Positions 16,428-25,835 of a stretch of DNA of 55,133 nt are shown in pieces. Positions within the stretch are counted from its first letter, which is position 1; each line of letters opens with the position of its first letter. The notes beneath the pieces are model-generated. The model made no database searches, had not been told where the DNA came from, and saw only the letters and a list, made by a program, of their open reading frames with translations. Made by a program: the position numbers and the translations under genes. This stretch comes from CBFFRJ01 sp051486985 (lineage in GTDB: Bacteria; Pseudomonadota; Gammaproteobacteria; Enterobacterales; Enterobacteriaceae). The stretch covers positions 1 through 55,133 of the forward strand of contig NZ_JAHVDV010000035.1 in the NCBI RefSeq assembly GCF_051486985.1. Direction: 5' to 3'.

Positions 16428-18161
16428 CTAAATTGGCCAGAGATTTTCAATGATCAGTTGCACGCTGCGGTTGCCGCGAAACTCGTTCACGTCCAGTTTG
16501 TAAGCGGCTGTCACCTGTCGCACACCATTATCCGGCCAACAGGTGGTATCGACATTAAAAGCAATGCCATCAAGCAGTGGCCCACCGCCAACCGGCTCCA
16601 GCATCACTTTCAGATGGCGCTCGCCCACCAGCCGTTGTTGCAGAATACGAAATTCACCGTCGAAGGTCGGTTCGGGGAACATCTGACCCCACGGACCCGC
16701 CTCACGCAGCATCTCGGCTATCTCCAGCGTCATCTCCTGGGGTGCCAGCGGGCCGTCAGAGAGAATTTCACCCTGAAGCAACGATGGATCCAGCCACTCG
16801 GTGACCAGTTCACCAAAACAGCGCTGGAACTCTTCAAAACGCGATGTTTCCAGCGACAGGCCCGCCGCCATCGCATGACCACCAAACTTGATCATCAGGC
16901 CAGGGTAAAGGGTATCCAGACGCTCCAGCGCGTCCCGCATGTGCAAGCCCTGAATGGAGCGCCCTGACCCCTTTAGAGTGCCTTCACCGGCTGGCGCAAA
17001 GGCAATGACCGGGCGGTGAAAACGCTCTTTAATACGTGAGGCCAGAATACCCACCACGCCCTGGTGCCAGTCGGGATGGTACATCGCCAGGCCACCCGGC
17101 AGCGTGTCACGACTGCGCTCAAGTTTTTCACAAAGCATCAGCGCTTCCGCCTGCATCCCCTGCTCAATCTCTTTGCGGGTCTGGTTGAGGGCATCCAGTT
17201 CGCTTGCCAGCACGCGAGCTTCCCCGAGGTTTTCACTTAACAGCAGGGCTACGCCGACGGACATGTCATCCAGTCGCCCGGCGGCGTTCAGGCGCGGCCC
17301 CAGCGCAAAGCCTAAATCGCTGGCCGCCAGCTTTTGCGCATCGCGATTGGCAATTTCCAGCAGGGCTTTAATACCGGGGCGGCATTTTCCTGCACGGATG
17401 CGACTCAGGCCCTGCCAGGTGAGAATGCGGTTATTGGCATCGAGTGGCACCACATCGGCCACGGTACCGAGCGCTACCAGATCGAGCAGTTCGGCCAGGT
17501 TTGGAATTGCGATACCCCGGCTTTCAAACCAGCCGTTGTCGCGCAAAAAGGTACGAAGCGCCAGCATCAGATAAAACGCCACGCCCACCCCCGCCAGCGA
17601 TTTCGACGGGAAATCACACTCGCGCAGGTTGGGGTTAATAATGGCCTCCGCCTCCGGCAGGGTGTCGCCTGGCAAGTGGTGATCGGTAACCAGCACCGGG
17701 ATCCCCAGTTGATGGGCGCGATCAACACCCGCATGAGAGGAGATGCCGTTATCAACGGTTAGAATGAATTGCGCGCCGCGGGCATGGGCCTGATCCACCA
17801 CTTCCGGGCTCAGGCCATAACCATCTTCAAAGCGGTTCGGCACCAGATAAGCGATGTTCTCGCCGCCCAGCGCACGTAACGCCAGTACGCTGAGCGCGGT
17901 GCTGGTCGCACCATCTGCGTCAAAATCCCCGACCACCATAATGCGCAGACCTTCACGCAGGGCGTTGTAGAGAACCTCAACGGCTTTGTCTATCCCGTGC
18001 AGGCGCTGCCAGGGCAGCATACCTTTTACGCTCCGCTCCAGATCGCTTGCCTGACATACGCCGCGACTGGCATATAAACGACGTAATAACGGGTGCAAAT
18101 CCGCCGGAAGCGCCGTGGTATCATTCGCTTCGCGGCGGCGAAGATGTATTTCAGATTTCAC
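16428..18161 (-). CDS. recJ: Single-strand-specific 5'-3' exonuclease RecJ
   Basis: DNA exonuclease for RecF-pathway recombination and mismatch repair. DHH-family motifs are VVGDFDADGATS (near residue 80), TVDNGISS, and VTDHHLPGD; the DHHA1 region includes FKFGGHAMAAGLSL-like IKFGGHAMAAG. Length is 577, as in E. coli, and the start is GTG as there. It begins 5 bp after dsbC, so translation is probably coupled in the xerD-dsbC-recJ operon. Confidence 0.98.
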   Translation of the reverse strand: MKSEIHLRRREANDTTALPADLHPLLRRLYASRGVCQASDLERSVKGMLPWQRLHGIDKAVEVLYNALREGLRIMVVGDFDADGATSTALSVLALRALGGENIAYLVPNRFEDGYGLSPEVVDQAHARGAQFILTVDNGISSHAGVDRAHQLGIPVLVTDHHLPGDTLPEAEAIINPNLRECDFPSKSLAGVGVAFYLMLALRTFLRDNGWFESRGIAIPNLAELLDLVALGTVADVVPLDANNRILTWQGLSRIRAGKCRPGIKALLEIANRDAQKLAASDLGFALGPRLNAAGRLDDMSVGVALLLSENLGEARVLASELDALNQTRKEIEQGMQAEALMLCEKLERSRDTLPGGLAMYHPDWHQGVVGILASRIKERFHRPVIAFAPAGEGTLKGSGRSIQGLHMRDALERLDTLYPGLMIKFGGHAMAAGLSLETSRFEEFQRCFGELVTEWLDPSLLQGEILSDGPLAPQEMTLEIAEMLREAGPWGQMFPEPTFDGEFRILQQRLVGERHLKVMLEPVGGGPLLDGIAFNVDTTCWPDNGVRQVTAAYKLDVNEFRGNRSVQLIIENLWPI

Positions 18162-18166
18162 TGGCG

Positions 18167-18880
18167 TTATTTACCGCTGGTCTGTTTCTGATGCTCATCG
18201 AGGAAGGCTTTAAGCTCTTTCGGCCCCTGGTAACCCGGTACGACATAGCCGTTACTTAACACCATCGCCGGCGTACCGTTTACGCCAAACTGCACGCCCA
18301 GCGCGTAATGGTCGGCAATGTCCACATCGCAGCTGGCCGGTTTTACCCCTTTGCCGCCCATTGCGTCATCGAAAGCTTTGTTGCGATCTTTAGCGCACCA
18401 GATGGCTTTCATATCCTGCTCAGCCTGGCTTTCCAGCCCCTGGCGCGGGAAGGCCAGGTAACGCACGGTGATCCCCAGCGCGTTATAGTCGGCCATCTCT
18501 TCATGCAGTTTGTGGCAATAGCCACAGGTGATGTCGGTGAAGACGGTGATAACGTGTTTTTCCTGCGGCGCTTTATAAACAATCATCTCTTTTTCGAGCG
18601 CGTTAAGATGCGTCATCAGCAGCTTGTTGGTCACGTTGACCGGCTGCGCGCCGCTCACGTCATACATCGGCCCCTGGATGATGTGTTTACCATCTTCAGT
18701 GACGTAAAGCACACCGCCGTTGGTAAGCACCGTTTTCAGCCCCGCCACTGGCGCGGGCTGAATATCTGAGCTCTGCACGCCCAGTTTTGCCAGTGACGCT
18801 TTGATTGCTGCATCATCAGCATGTGCAACCCCGGTCAGCGCGGCGGCCATCAGGGTCAATGCGATAAAACCTTTTTTCAT
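18167..18880 (-). CDS. dsbC: Thiol:disulfide interchange protein DsbC
   Basis: Periplasmic disulfide isomerase that corrects wrong disulfides and is kept reduced by DsbD. Signal peptide MKKGFIALTLMAAALTGVAHA (21 residues with AHA cleavage). Mature protein has the N-terminal dimerisation domain and a thioredoxin fold with the active site ITCGYCHKLH; the cis-Pro loop is VNGTPAMV. Length is 237 against 236 in E. coli. It lies between xerD (23 bp) and recJ (5 bp). Confidence 0.98.
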   Translation of the reverse strand: MKKGFIALTLMAAALTGVAHADDAAIKASLAKLGVQSSDIQPAPVAGLKTVLTNGGVLYVTEDGKHIIQGPMYDVSGAQPVNVTNKLLMTHLNALEKEMIVYKAPQEKHVITVFTDITCGYCHKLHEEMADYNALGITVRYLAFPRQGLESQAEQDMKAIWCAKDRNKAFDDAMGGKGVKPASCDVDIADHYALGVQFGVNGTPAMVLSNGYVVPGYQGPKELKAFLDEHQKQTSGK

Positions 18881-18903
18881 AACAAATCCTTAGTAACCAG
18901 CCA

Positions 18904-19800
18904 TCAGGCCCGAGGGTGATGCTGTTGATGAAGCTGTCGCAGTCGCTCTGTCGCAACGTGCGTATAAATCTGGGTGGTGGAGAGATCGCTGTGGCCAAGT
19001 AACATCTGTACCACACGTAAGTCTGCACCGTGATTGAGTAAATGCGTAGCGAACGCATGACGCAAAACGTGCGGTGAGAGCTTTTCGCTGTCAATACCCG
19101 CCAGTTGCGCATAATACTTAATGCGATGCCAGAAAGTTTGCCGCGTCATCTGCTGCGCGCGCTGGCTCGGAAACAGAACATCATTTGAGACCCCGTTGAG
19201 CAGCCAGGGGCGGCCGTGCTGGAGCCAGGTTTCAACCCAGTACACCGCCTCTTCGCCCAACGGCACCAGCCGCTCTTTGTTCCCTTTGCCGATCACGCGT
19301 ACCACGCCCTGACGCAGGCTGATGTCACTCATGGTCAGCCCCACCAGTTCAGAAACACGCAAACCGGTGGCGTAAAGCACTTCCAGCATGGCTTTATCGC
19401 GTAACTCCAGTGGTTGGTCAATGGCTGGCGATGCTAACAAGCGATCAACCTGCGCTTCACTCAGATCCTTCGGAAGACGCTGGGGCAGTTTCGGTGATGC
19501 CAGCAGCGCGCTGGGATCGTCCTGACGAAATTTCTCCCGATATAAATGCTGGAAGAAACGACGCATCGCACTCAGCAAGCGCGCCGAGCTGGTCGCTTTG
19601 TAGCCTCCTGCCATTCTTTCAGCAAGTAATGCTTGTAAATCCTCTGCTTGCGCGTCTTGCAGACTCAGTTCACGATGATGCAGCCACTCGACCAGCCCCT
19701 GAAGATCGCGACGATATGCGCTGAGCGTATTTTCTGAGAGATTACGCTCAAGCCAGAGGGCATCAAGAAACTGTTCGATGCGTGCGAGATCCTCTTCCAT
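18904..19800 (-). CDS. xerD: Site-specific tyrosine recombinase XerD
   Basis: With XerC resolves chromosome dimers at dif under FtsK control. Full length, 298 residues. The N-terminal SAM-like domain (about 1-105) is followed by the catalytic domain with TGLRVSELVGL (Arg), the Lys beta-hairpin VIGKGNKERLVPL, HVLRHAFATHLL (HxxR) and LGHSDLSTTQIYTHV with nucleophile Tyr279. It is first in the xerD-dsbC-recJ operon and divergent from fldB. Confidence 0.98.
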   Translation of the reverse strand: MEEDLARIEQFLDALWLERNLSENTLSAYRRDLQGLVEWLHHRELSLQDAQAEDLQALLAERMAGGYKATSSARLLSAMRRFFQHLYREKFRQDDPSALLASPKLPQRLPKDLSEAQVDRLLASPAIDQPLELRDKAMLEVLYATGLRVSELVGLTMSDISLRQGVVRVIGKGNKERLVPLGEEAVYWVETWLQHGRPWLLNGVSNDVLFPSQRAQQMTRQTFWHRIKYYAQLAGIDSEKLSPHVLRHAFATHLLNHGADLRVVQMLLGHSDLSTTQIYTHVATERLRQLHQQHHPRA

Positions 19801-19901
19801 CCCAACCTCTCCTTCATTCGTGTCGTTGCATTATGCCTGATTGCCACCTGATTCTGGTACACTGCTGGCAAAGACACATCCAGAATTGAGACGTTTACGT
19901 T

Positions 19902-20423
19902 ATGAACATCGGTCTGTTTTATGGCTCCAGTACCTGCTATACCGAGATGGCGGCAGAGAAAATCCGCGACATCATTGGCCCAGAACTGGTGACCTTACAC
20001 AACCTTAAAGATGACGGTCCTGAGCTGATGGAGCAGTATGACGCGTTAATCCTCGGCATTCCGACCTGGGATTTTGGCGAGCTGCAGGAAGACTGGGAAG
20101 CCATCTGGGACAAGCTCGATACCCTTAAACTGGAGGGTAAAATTATTGCGCTTTACGGTATGGGTGACCAGCTTGGATACGGGGAATGGTTCCTGGACGC
20201 GCTGGGCATGCTCCATGACAAACTGGCGCCACGCGGGGCAAAATTTGTCGGTTACTGGCCAACCGAGGGCTATGAGTTTACCAGTGCCAAGCCCGTCATT
20301 GCCGACGGTCAGCTTTTTGTTGGCCTGGCACTAGATGAAACTAATCAGTACGATCTCAGTGATGAGCGCCTGCAAAGCTGGTGCGAACAAATCCTGCTGG
20401 AGATGGCTGAACAGTTCGCCTGA
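19902..20423 (+). CDS. fldB: Flavodoxin 2
   Basis: Small FMN electron carrier of 173 residues, a long-chain flavodoxin. The FMN phosphate loop is GSSTCYTE near residue 9, with WDFGELQEDW (Trp side) and YGMGDQLGYGEWFLDA (Tyr side) loops around the isoalloxazine ring. In E. coli fldB is SoxRS-induced. It is transcribed away from xerD and converges on cptA with a 9-bp gap. Confidence 0.97.
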   Translation: MNIGLFYGSSTCYTEMAAEKIRDIIGPELVTLHNLKDDGPELMEQYDALILGIPTWDFGELQEDWEAIWDKLDTLKLEGKIIALYGMGDQLGYGEWFLDALGMLHDKLAPRGAKFVGYWPTEGYEFTSAKPVIADGQLFVGLALDETNQYDLSDERLQSWCEQILLEMAEQFA

Positions 20424-20432
20424 TGAAGGCTG

Positions 20433-20849
20433 TTAGTTCTGTCCCTGCGCCGACTGTTGCGAAATCATTCGGCGCAGATCGCGCCACTCCTGCGCATCCA
20501 TACTGTCCGCTGCGAGCCATAAATGCTGCCGACGCCTCTCTTTACTTCCCCGCAAACGCACCATCATCCCGGTACTCAGCATCCAGGGCGTGCCGACAAT
20601 CTCCCACTCCATACCCTGCCAGCGCAGACGGGAATCCATTAGCAGTTTAATTTCACCCTGACAGGCATTGATTCGGCGCTGACTTCGCACGCAGTCAAAC
20701 ACCACCAGCGACAGTAACAACAGCCAGAGTGGCGTGTAACTTAATGGCCAGGGGACCAGCAATACAAAGGCCGCCATCAGACCATGAAGGAGTAAGGAAA
20801 GCCATTGTGAGCGCCATGAGACGCGTAAATCAGATTGCCACAGGACCAC
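20433..20849 (-). CDS. cptA: CptA (YgfX) membrane protein
   Basis: Small inner-membrane protein, 138 residues, with two transmembrane helices (about 14-55: WLSLLLHGLMAAFVLLVPW and WLLLLSLVVFDCV). A conserved QGEIKLL..GRLRWQG beta domain and LWLAADSMDAQEWRDLRR tail follow. It overlaps sdhE by 20 bp. YgfX has been described both as a toxin affecting FtsZ/MreB and as a partner of SdhE; the latter fits the tight overlap. Confidence 0.93.
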   Translation of the reverse strand: MVLWQSDLRVSWRSQWLSLLLHGLMAAFVLLVPWPLSYTPLWLLLLSLVVFDCVRSQRRINACQGEIKLLMDSRLRWQGMEWEIVGTPWMLSTGMMVRLRGSKERRRQHLWLAADSMDAQEWRDLRRMISQQSAQGQN

Positions 20850-21096
20850 GTTCCCGATTCCGTGTTTGAATTAACTGTACCATCCGTTGCAACTCGCTAT
20901 CCTGCGGTTTGCCGTGATTCATAAGCCAATTAAATAAGTCTGGATCATCACTTTCGAGAAGACGTACAAAAACGCGCTTATCGTCGTCGCTTAGCGAATC
21001 ATATTCATGCTCAAAAAAAGGCATGATAGAAATATCAAGTTCACGCATTCCGCGTCGGCATGCCCAGTGAATACGGGCTTTGTTGTTAATATCCAT
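20830..21096 (-). CDS. sdhE: FAD assembly factor SdhE
   Basis: Promotes covalent flavinylation of the succinate dehydrogenase and fumarate reductase flavoproteins. The 88-residue protein from MDINNKARIHW has the family motif RRGMRELD (RGxxE) and is nearly identical to E. coli YgfY. I chose ATG 21096 because AGGAA lies just upstream; the frame is open to 21150 but that extension is not conserved. Confidence 0.96.
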   Translation of the reverse strand: MDINNKARIHWACRRGMRELDISIMPFFEHEYDSLSDDDKRVFVRLLESDDPDLFNWLMNHGKPQDSELQRMVQLIQTRNRERGPVAI

Positions 21097-21345
21097 TTCT
21101 GATTCCTGCATAGCCGCGATGGGAATCCATTGTAACGTGTTTTTAATCATCCATTAGCGGAATATTTTGATTTACGAGGAGACTTCCGGAATAAGTCTTA
21201 GAGTTGTAAACCATTACCTCTTTTTACGTGGCACCTCGCAACGCGTTATTAGCGCACAAATCGCCTGTTTTTATCGCTTGCAATGATGGATGGCTCTTTT
21301 ACCATTATGTGATGACACCGCGTCAGGCTAATCAGGATACTATTT

Positions 21346-22326
21346 ATGGCTTTTACTCCGTTTCCTCCGCGTCAGCCGACCGCCTCTGCGCGTTTGCCGC
21401 TGACACTCATGACCCTTGATGACTGGTCCTTAGGCTCCATTACGGGTGCGGACAGTGAAAAATACCTGCAAGGGCAGGTAACCGCTGATGTGGCGGCTCT
21501 GGCTGAAGATCAGCATCTGCTGGCCGCGCACTGTGATGCGAAGGGCAAGATGTGGAGCAACCTGCGCCTGTTCCGTAAAGAAGACGGGTTTAACTGGATT
21601 TTGCGCCGGAGCATAGCAAGCGACCAACTGACCCAGTTAAAGAAATATGCTGTCTTCTCGAAGGTCGTCATCGCCCTTGATGATGAAAAAGTCCTGCTCG
21701 GCGTGGCCGGTTTTCAGGCACGGGCCGCTCTGGCAAATCTGTTCACACAGTTGCCGGATGCGGAAAAACAAGTCATTCGCGAAGGCGAGACCACCCTGCT
21801 TTGGTTTGCACATCCGGCTGAGCGTTTTCTGCTGGTTACCGATACCGCCACGGCTGAGCGCGTGACCGACGCGTTGCGCGGTGAAGCACAACTTAACAAC
21901 AGCCAGCAATGGCTGGCGATGAACATTGAAGCCGGGCAACCCGTAATTGACGCCGCCAACAGCGCGCAGTTCATTCCACAGGCAACGAATATTCAGGCGC
22001 TGGGCGGCATTAGTTTTAAAAAGGGCTGCTACACCGGTCAGGAGATGGTCGCCAGAGCGAAATTCCGTGGTGCCAACAAGCGTGCGCTGTGGTATCTCGC
22101 GGGCAATGCCAGTCGCGTGCCCGACGCCGGGGAGGACCTGGAGATGAAAATGGGTGAGAACTGGCGACGTACCGGTACGGTGCTGGCAGCGGTACAGCTG
22201 GATGATGGGCGCGTTCTGGTGCAGGTGGTGATGAATAACGACATGGAGCCCGACAGCGTGTTCCGCGTGCGTGATGACGCCAACACCCTTGCTATCGAGC
22301 CACTGCCCTATTCACTGGACGAGTAA
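21346..22326 (+). CDS. ygfZ: tRNA-modifying / Fe-S assembly protein YgfZ
   Basis: Folate-binding protein of the GcvT-like fold that supports assembly of certain Fe-S enzymes such as MiaB. The family signature KGCYTGQE carries the essential Cys (near residue 228). Length is 326, as in E. coli. It is divergent from sdhE across about 250 bp and ends at a REP-like hairpin facing trhA. Confidence 0.97.
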   Translation: MAFTPFPPRQPTASARLPLTLMTLDDWSLGSITGADSEKYLQGQVTADVAALAEDQHLLAAHCDAKGKMWSNLRLFRKEDGFNWILRRSIASDQLTQLKKYAVFSKVVIALDDEKVLLGVAGFQARAALANLFTQLPDAEKQVIREGETTLLWFAHPAERFLLVTDTATAERVTDALRGEAQLNNSQQWLAMNIEAGQPVIDAANSAQFIPQATNIQALGGISFKKGCYTGQEMVARAKFRGANKRALWYLAGNASRVPDAGEDLEMKMGENWRRTGTVLAAVQLDDGRVLVQVVMNNDMEPDSVFRVRDDANTLAIEPLPYSLDE

Positions 22327-22334
22327 GTTTAGCT

Positions 22335-22362
22335 GCCGGGCGACGGCTTCGCCCTGCCCGGC
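22335..22362. repeat. REP-like hairpin between ygfZ and trhA
   Basis: GCCGGGC, GACGGCTTCGCC core, GCCCGGC: the typical REP layout, located between two convergent genes where it can also end transcription. No T-run follows on either strand. Confidence 0.7.
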
Positions 22363-22370
22363 CATCTTGC

Positions 22371-23030
22371 TTAAACCTGCCCCACGTACAGATATATCGC
22401 CAGAAAGTGGCACACGCAGCCTCCCAGCACAAAGCCATGCCAGATAGCATGATTATAGGGAATGCGTTTACAGACGTAGAAAATCACGCCCAGCGAATAG
22501 ACCACACCGCCCAGGGCCAGCAGCGTGACTCCGCCAACAGAAAGTCGGGTTGCCAGCTCATAAATCACTATCAATGACAGCCAGCCCATCGCCAGATAGG
22601 TGACAAGCGACAGGACCTTGAAGCGATGCGCGATGGTCAGTTTAAACAGGATCCCAAGCAGGGCCATGCTCCAGATCACGACCATCAGTCCACGTGCTAA
22701 CGGCGAATCCAGGCCAACAAGCAGAAAAGGGGTGTAGGTTCCGGCAATCAGTAAGTAAATGGCACAGTGGTCGAATTTTTTCAGCCACCCTTTCGCCCTT
22801 TGATGGGGAATGGCGTGATAAAGCGTTGAGGCCAGAAACAGCAAAATCATGCTGCCACCATAGAGACTGTAACTGGTGATCGCCAGCGTACTGGCATTGC
22901 TGTCTACCGCCTGCACCAGCAAAAGCACCAGTCCGACAATCCCAAACACCAGCCCGATGCCATGACTGATGCTGTTGGCTATTTCCTCAGCCAGTGTATA
23001 TCCCTGCGCGATAAGTGGTTTATCCACCAT
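22371..23030 (-). CDS. trhA: Hemolysin III/PAQR family membrane protein TrhA (YqfA)
   Basis: Seven-transmembrane protein of 219 residues. Metal-site style motifs of the PAQR family are present: EEIANSISHGIG, STLYHAIPH, KKFDHCAIYLLIAGTYTPF and the final NHAIWHGFVLGGCVCHF. In E. coli it is linked to membrane energetics and lipid state, but the exact reaction is not settled. It lies about 160 bp after yqfB in the same direction. Confidence 0.93.
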   Translation of the reverse strand: MVDKPLIAQGYTLAEEIANSISHGIGLVFGIVGLVLLLVQAVDSNASTLAITSYSLYGGSMILLFLASTLYHAIPHQRAKGWLKKFDHCAIYLLIAGTYTPFLLVGLDSPLARGLMVVIWSMALLGILFKLTIAHRFKVLSLVTYLAMGWLSLIVIYELATRLSVGGVTLLALGGVVYSLGVIFYVCKRIPYNHAIWHGFVLGGCVCHFLAIYLYVGQV

Positions 23031-23189
23031 GATTGACTCCGGGAAAACGCGAATGAAACATTGCGTCTATAGAGTAACTGAGAATGGTTTCAGTGCACAC
23101 CTGTTCGCTTAAATAATTTTCATAAAAATACAAACCTTTTAAAATCAATATTTTATATTTGCAAATTAAACTTACACATGTAATTTATT

Positions 23190-23501
23190 TCAAAGGCATT
23201 CAAAATCAATGACATAAAAATTATTCTGCCCGGGGTAAATCTCACTAATCACCTGTTTAAGCTCTGCAAGTGTCATATTCTCTTGTTCAGCATGCTGCAG
23301 GGTGAGGGTATCAAGGGTGACAGAAGAGACCGCATTCACCCGGATAGTGCAAAAATAGACATTGTCTTCATAGCGCCCTACCCGCAGAACCTCTCCCACC
23401 TTAAAATGTGATTCCGTTTCATCACGAATCGTAATGGTTTTGCGTCCGGCCAGTATGTCGCGCTCAAAGCGTGTAAAAAAGGTAATGTCGTTCGACTGCA
23501 T
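23190..23501 (-). CDS. yqfB: N4-acetylcytidine amidohydrolase (ASCH domain)
   Basis: Hydrolyses N4-acetylcytidine to cytidine. The 103-residue ASCH-fold protein keeps the catalytic residues known for E. coli YqfB: Lys21 and Thr24 (GRKTITIRDE) and Glu74 (AEQENMT). I chose ATG 23501 because that start gives the conserved N-terminus MQSNDITFF and length 103; the longer frame to 23588 overlaps the divergent regulator. Confidence 0.95.
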   Translation of the reverse strand: MQSNDITFFTRFERDILAGRKTITIRDETESHFKVGEVLRVGRYEDNVYFCTIRVNAVSSVTLDTLTLQHAEQENMTLAELKQVISEIYPGQNNFYVIDFECL

Positions 23502-23553
23502 GGTATTATTCCCTGATGAGAAATCTGATAAGTGAGTACCAGACACCGTGAGT

Positions 23554-24282
23554 ATGTTCTCCCACGCCGCCATTGCCAGTCTCAACAATCTTGAGATGAT
23601 GGTCTACAACTATGTCGTCAAAAACCGTGACAAAGTGATGTACATGACTATCCGTGAACTGGCCGACGGCGCAGGCGTCTCCACCACCACGGTGCTGCGC
23701 TTCTGCCGCAAACTGCACTGCGAAGGTTATTCCGAATTTCGCGTGCGCTTTAAATTATATTTAGAGCAGAATGAACCTCAGCAACCTAATTTCGGCGCAA
23801 GCGAAATTATTAGTTTTTTTAAAAGCGTCAATAACGATGATTTTGATATTCTTTTGGATAAGGCCGTTGAAATAATATTATCATCAGAACGCATTATATT
23901 TGTTGGTGCAGGGACTTCCGGTGCGCTGGCTAAATATGGCGCGCGATTTTTTTCAAATATTGGAAAGTTTAGCAACCATATTGATGACCCTTATTTTCCG
24001 GTCACTAATGATATGGCAAGAAATGCGCTGGCTATTGTGCTTTCCGTCTCTGGCGAAACGGAAGAGATCCTGCGTTTCGCCAGCCAGTTCAGCCTTCACC
24101 ACTGCAAAGTGTTGTCGATAACCAGCCACGAACACTCCCGTCTGGCGAAGCTCGCCGACTTCAATCTCTCCTGGCATGTCCCCCAAACCCGCATTGCCGG
24201 GGTGTATGATATTACGACTCAGATCCCGGTCATTTATATTCTTGAATCTCTTGGCCGCAAACTGGCGAGAAAAATAGCATAA
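23554..24282 (+). CDS. MurR/RpiR-family transcriptional regulator
   Basis: The N-terminal HTH_6 domain (about 1-75; YMTIRELADGAGVSTTTVLRFCRKL) is followed by a SIS phosphosugar-binding domain (about 100-230; IIFVGAGTSGALAKYGARFF, then LSVSGETEEIL). GTG at 23548 is an alternative start; neither has a clear ribosome-binding site. It ends 119 bp before bglA in the same direction, with a large palindrome between, so it likely controls bglA and perhaps itself, probably in response to a phospho-beta-glucoside or hexose phosphate. E. coli K-12 lacks a regulator at this site. Confidence 0.88.
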   Translation: MFSHAAIASLNNLEMMVYNYVVKNRDKVMYMTIRELADGAGVSTTTVLRFCRKLHCEGYSEFRVRFKLYLEQNEPQQPNFGASEIISFFKSVNNDDFDILLDKAVEIILSSERIIFVGAGTSGALAKYGARFFSNIGKFSNHIDDPYFPVTNDMARNALAIVLSVSGETEEILRFASQFSLHHCKVLSITSHEHSRLAKLADFNLSWHVPQTRIAGVYDITTQIPVIYILESLGRKLARKIA

Positions 24283-24305
24283 AAAAACATGCTGTTTTTT
24301 TGATG

Positions 24306-24334
24306 TAACAAATTACCGCTGCGGTAATTTGTTA
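24306..24334. promoter_or_regulatory. Perfect 29-bp palindrome upstream of bglA
   Basis: Arms TAACAAATTACCGC and GCGGTAATTTGTTA are exact inverted repeats of 14 bp around one T. It sits 24 bp after the RpiR-family gene and about 70 bp before bglA, over or just upstream of its likely promoter. No T-run follows, so an operator fits better than a terminator. The obvious candidate ligand is the adjacent RpiR-type regulator. Confidence 0.75.
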
Positions 24335-24401
24335 TATCGTGACATTTTTATTCCCTTTGTTAGACTCGAGCGCAGAAATTAATTAAGCGGGACGAGCGAT
24401 A

Positions 24402-25835
24402 ATGAAAAAACTAACCTTACCAAAAGATTTTTTATGGGGCGGCGCGGTTGCTGCGCATCAGGTTGAAGGCGGCTGGGATAAAGGCGGTAAAGGCCCGAGT
24501 ATCTGTGATGTACTGACCGGTGGCGCACACGGCGTACCGCGTGAAATTACTCAGGACGTCATCGAAGGGAAATACTATCCGAACCACGAAGCCGTCGACT
24601 TCTACAGCCACTACAAAGAAGACATCAAACTCTTCGCTGAGATGGGCTTCAAATGCTTCCGTACCTCCATCGCCTGGACCCGCATCTTCCCGAAAGGGGA
24701 TGAACTGCAGCCGAATGAAGAAGGTCTGAAATTCTATGATGATATGTTTGACGAGCTGCTCAAATATAACATCGAACCGGTTATCACCCTCTCACACTTC
24801 GAGATGCCACTGCATCTGGTGCAGGAGTACGGCGGCTGGACTAACCGTAAAGTCGTTGATTTCTTTGTTCGCTTCGCTGAAGTGGTCTTTGAACGTTATA
24901 AAACCAAGGTCAAATACTGGATGACCTTTAACGAGATCAACAACCAGCGTAACTGGCGCGCACCGCTGTTTGGCTACTGCTGTTCCGGCGTGGTCTATAC
25001 CGACCATGAAAATCCGGAAGAGACCATGTACCAGGTGCTGCACCACCAGTTTGTGGCAAGCGCGCTGGCGGTGAAAATTGGCCACCGCATCAACCCGGAG
25101 ATGCAGATTGGCTGCATGCTGGCGATGGTGCCGTTGTATCCGTTCTCCTGCAAACCAGAAGATGTGATGTTTGCTCAGGAATCCATGCGTCAACGCTACG
25201 TCTTCACCGACGTGCAGTTGCGTGGTTACTACCCTTCCTACGTGCTGAATGAGTGGGAACGCCGTGGCTTCAACATTCGGATGGAAGCCGGTGACGAGCA
25301 GGCTCTGCGCGAAGGCACCTGCGATTACCTGGGCTTCAGCTACTACATGACCAACGCAGTGAAAGCTGAAGGCGGTACCGGTGATGCTATCTCTGGCTTC
25401 CAGGGCAGCGTGCCGAACCCGCACGTGAAAGCCTCTGACTGGGGCTGGCAGATTGACCCGGTAGGCCTGCGTTACGCACTTTGCGAACTTTACGAGCGTT
25501 ACCAGAAACCGCTGTTCATCGTAGAAAACGGTTTTGGCGCTTACGATAAAGTGGAAGAAGATGGCAGCATCAACGACGACTATCGTATCGATTACCTGCG
25601 TGCTCACGTTAAAGAGATGGTGGAAGCGGTCACTTATGACGGCGTAGAGCTGATGGGTTATACCCCGTGGGGCTGCATCGACTGCGTCTCCTTCACCACC
25701 GGTCAGTACAGCAAACGCTACGGCTTCATCTATGTGAACAAGCACGACGACGGCACCGGCGACATGTCCCGTTCCCGTAAGAAGAGCTTTGACTGGTATA
25801 AAACCGTGATCGCCAGCAACGGCGAGAGTATCTGA
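24402..25835 (+). CDS. bglA: 6-phospho-beta-glucosidase BglA
   Basis: Cytoplasmic GH1 enzyme that splits phosphorylated beta-glucosides such as arbutin-6-P or cellobiose-6-P after PTS uptake. Acid/base Glu178 is in MTFNEINN and nucleophile Glu375 in IVENGFG. The phosphate-binding region near SYYMTN..KASDWGWQIDP and the C-terminal SRKKSFDWYK are typical of 6-phospho enzymes. At 477 residues it closely matches E. coli BglA. No PTS permease is adjacent, so substrate is supplied from elsewhere. Confidence 0.96.
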   Translation: MKKLTLPKDFLWGGAVAAHQVEGGWDKGGKGPSICDVLTGGAHGVPREITQDVIEGKYYPNHEAVDFYSHYKEDIKLFAEMGFKCFRTSIAWTRIFPKGDELQPNEEGLKFYDDMFDELLKYNIEPVITLSHFEMPLHLVQEYGGWTNRKVVDFFVRFAEVVFERYKTKVKYWMTFNEINNQRNWRAPLFGYCCSGVVYTDHENPEETMYQVLHHQFVASALAVKIGHRINPEMQIGCMLAMVPLYPFSCKPEDVMFAQESMRQRYVFTDVQLRGYYPSYVLNEWERRGFNIRMEAGDEQALREGTCDYLGFSYYMTNAVKAEGGTGDAISGFQGSVPNPHVKASDWGWQIDPVGLRYALCELYERYQKPLFIVENGFGAYDKVEEDGSINDDYRIDYLRAHVKEMVEAVTYDGVELMGYTPWGCIDCVSFTTGQYSKRYGFIYVNKHDDGTGDMSRSRKKSFDWYKTVIASNGESI

